Shown here: positions 62,457-64,000 of the stretch, one piece after another
How the letters are laid out: each line of letters begins with the position of its first letter
Numbering within the stretch: position 1 is the stretch's first letter
Source: Lentinula raphanica
Taxonomy: Eukaryota; Basidiomycota; Agaricomycetes; Agaricales; Omphalotaceae
DNA length: 64,000 nt
Direction of reading: 5' to 3'
Assembly (NCBI GenBank): GCA_027919835.1
Contig: JANVFP010000022.1
Location: forward strand, 744,001-808,000
The notes under the pieces: model-generated
The model's database searches: none
The model's input: only the letters and a program-made list of their open reading frames with translations
What the model was told of the DNA's origin: nothing
Position numbers and translations under genes: made by a program

Positions 62457-64000
62457 ATGCCCAACACACAATCCATTGCACCTGTGCCGATCGACCAGAT
62501 CGTTAAGGCTACCAGCATCTTCCAACAGAAGACAGCTCCACCGCAGTTTGGACACGATTTTCTTCCATATTTCAGCTTCAAACAAGGCTATGTTAATCTG
62601 AACAATGGTATGGTCATTCTTAAGGTGTCATTCTTTGGTCGAACATCTAACTGAATCCTTCTTTCAAAGGATCATATGGCGCTCTGCCTAAAGTCGTCAC
62701 AGAAGCCTGCACTGAGCTAATGGCATGGCAGGAGGAAAATACTGATTTCTACTATCGTATCGGCTTCATCCCACCTCTGATTGACGTACGCGCACAACTC
62801 GCCAAGCTCGTGGGCGCGTCCGATGTTGATGAACTTGTCATGGTCGCCAATGCGTCCACAGGGCTTGGTGTCGTTCTCAGGAACTTCTTATGGGAGTCTG
62901 GTGATATCATTATCCGCTGTAAGTCTGAGTAGTATACATAATCATTGATAGTCGTGGTCCGATCAACCTGACCTCTTGATAGGCAACACCACGTATGCTA
63001 CAGTTTACAAAACTATCCAGTACATTCACGATGTCACTCCTGGTGTTCAAATCTCCGAGTTCGAACTCCTTTTCCCCACCACTCATCAAGCCATTCTCGA
63101 TGGATGGCAAAAGCACATCGATAATGTGAAGCAGACTGCTCCTCAAAATAAGAAGATCGTCGCTGTCATCGACTCGATCGTTGCCAATCCCGGTGCTGCA
63201 ATGCCCTGGAAGGAAATGGTCAAGATCTGCAAAGATGCGGGGATATGGACCATCATCGACGGTAATTTGTGGTCTTGTCATCCTGCTTTGTCTTTTCAGT
63301 GCTCAAAATCTCATTTTTCAGGTGCCCACTCTGTCGGCCAGGAAGAACTCAACTTGGCTCAATGTGGTGCTGACTTCTTTGTTAGCGTGAGTTGGTCGTC
63401 AATCTCATGTTTTGTGACATACATGATAAGCGTTCCTACAGAATTGTCATAAGTGGCTCAACTCCAAGAGAGGCGCGGCGTTCCTTTGGATGCCCAAAGC
63501 GTATGTTCCCATCATATCCTATCTCTCAAATATCAACATATCGACGGACATAGGTCGCAAAAGATCATGCTGACCACGATTCCTACGTCTGCGTCCTATG
63601 TGACTCCTGGTCCTGACAGGCCCGATACCAACATCATCTCGCAGTTCCAATGTATGTGACCCTTTTATTCATCATCTAGTTCAGCTCATATGACAATCTG
63701 CCACAGACAACGGGACAATCGATTACACCACATACCTGTCCGTTCATGTTGCTCTTCAATGGCGTGAATGGATTGGCGGTGAGACAGCTATTCACGAATA
63801 TTGCAACAACCTAGCCAAAGAGGGCGGTAAACTCCTTGCCCAAACCATGAATACCCAGGTCATGGATCCTGACGGTGAATTCACCAAGGCTATGGTGAGT
63901 TACCCCGCCGTGGATTATCAGCCACTCTGATGTCATGCTAATGATACGCAGGTGAACGTTACTTTGCCTTTCCCTTCTAGCTTCCAGGCCCAATACGATG
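62457..64000 (+). CDS. Class V PLP-dependent aminotransferase, isopenicillin-N-epimerase / cysteine desulfurase-like (partial, 3' end missing)
   Basis: Eight introns' worth of exons were traced as far as the window edge (62457-62607, 62670-62918, 62983-63261, 63322-63386, 63442-63500, 63554-63651, 63707-63894, 63952-64000+). Landmarks are YVNLNNGSYGALPKVV, the phosphate-binding VANASTGLGVVL, the PLP aspartate in WTIIDGAHSVGQEEL and the PLP lysine in SNCHKWLNSKRGAAFLW. This set is shared by CefD-like epimerases, selenocysteine lyases and sulfoxide lyases such as the ergothioneine enzyme Egt2; the sequence alone does not pick one. The protein is cytosolic-looking, with no signal peptide. The LINE ends about 1 kb upstream. 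Confidence 0.9.

Overview
The window is nuclear DNA of a filamentous basidiomycete, most likely an Agaricomycete. The signs are high gene density, many short introns (about 49-65 bp, GT..AG) in nearly every gene, short intergenic spacers, and fungal-type housekeeping genes (serine palmitoyltransferase LCB2, Rtf1, Vps26, Sds3-like, GID5/ARMC8, YBT1-like ABCC pump, CsbD-like stress protein, Urm1). Gene models below are my own splice reconstructions: junctions were chosen where GT..AG borders restore the frame of the recognised protein family. No tRNA, rRNA or CRISPR array was recognised.

Layout. 0.3-4 kb: a thiamine-pyrophosphate enzyme (-) divergent from Vps26 (+). 4.7-8 kb: 4-aminobutyrate aminotransferase (-) and an unknown coiled-coil protein (+). 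8.3-13.7 kb: LCB2 (-) and RTF1 (+) share a 206 bp promoter; Hikeshi (-) converges on RTF1. 14.2-24.8 kb: an F-box-like protein, VWA8 (AAA+ and VWA domains), a CsbD-like stress protein (-) and GID5/ARMC8 (+). 25-29.2 kb: ribosomal protein eL8 (-) and a carboxypeptidase S-like M20 peptidase (-). 29.2-31.2 kb: gene-poor, with a tandemly duplicated 410-480 bp unit. 31.2-38.6 kb: an N-lobe-less kinase-like protein, a very large Sds3-like protein (-) divergent from a PrpF-family isomerase (+). 38.7-47.1 kb: an ABCC transporter (-) and a secreted protein with three repeated modules (-). 47.3-52.3 kb: a dead LINE fragment, a basic Ser/Pro-rich protein, URM1 (-) with a tiny poly(A) retro-insertion beside it, and a CaMK-type kinase (-). 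52.9-61.4 kb: a full-length LINE retrotransposon. 62.5-64 kb: the start of a class V aminotransferase (+), cut by the window edge.

The most interesting part is the 8.5 kb LINE at 52918-61417. It has exact 15 bp target-site duplications, a poly(A) tail, an ORF1 with a CCHC knuckle, and an ORF2 with endonuclease, reverse transcriptase, RNase H and a C-terminal CCHC. It sits in the promoter region between the CaMK gene and the aminotransferase gene. ORF1 is open only if a 49-nt intron-like segment with good splice signals is removed, which is unexpected for an element that copies itself through RNA. A second, 58 bp insertion near 49.4 kb also has a poly(A) tail and 15 bp duplications, which suggests the same type of machinery has acted elsewhere in this locus. 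The genes show no obvious functional cluster; they are mostly unrelated housekeeping genes.
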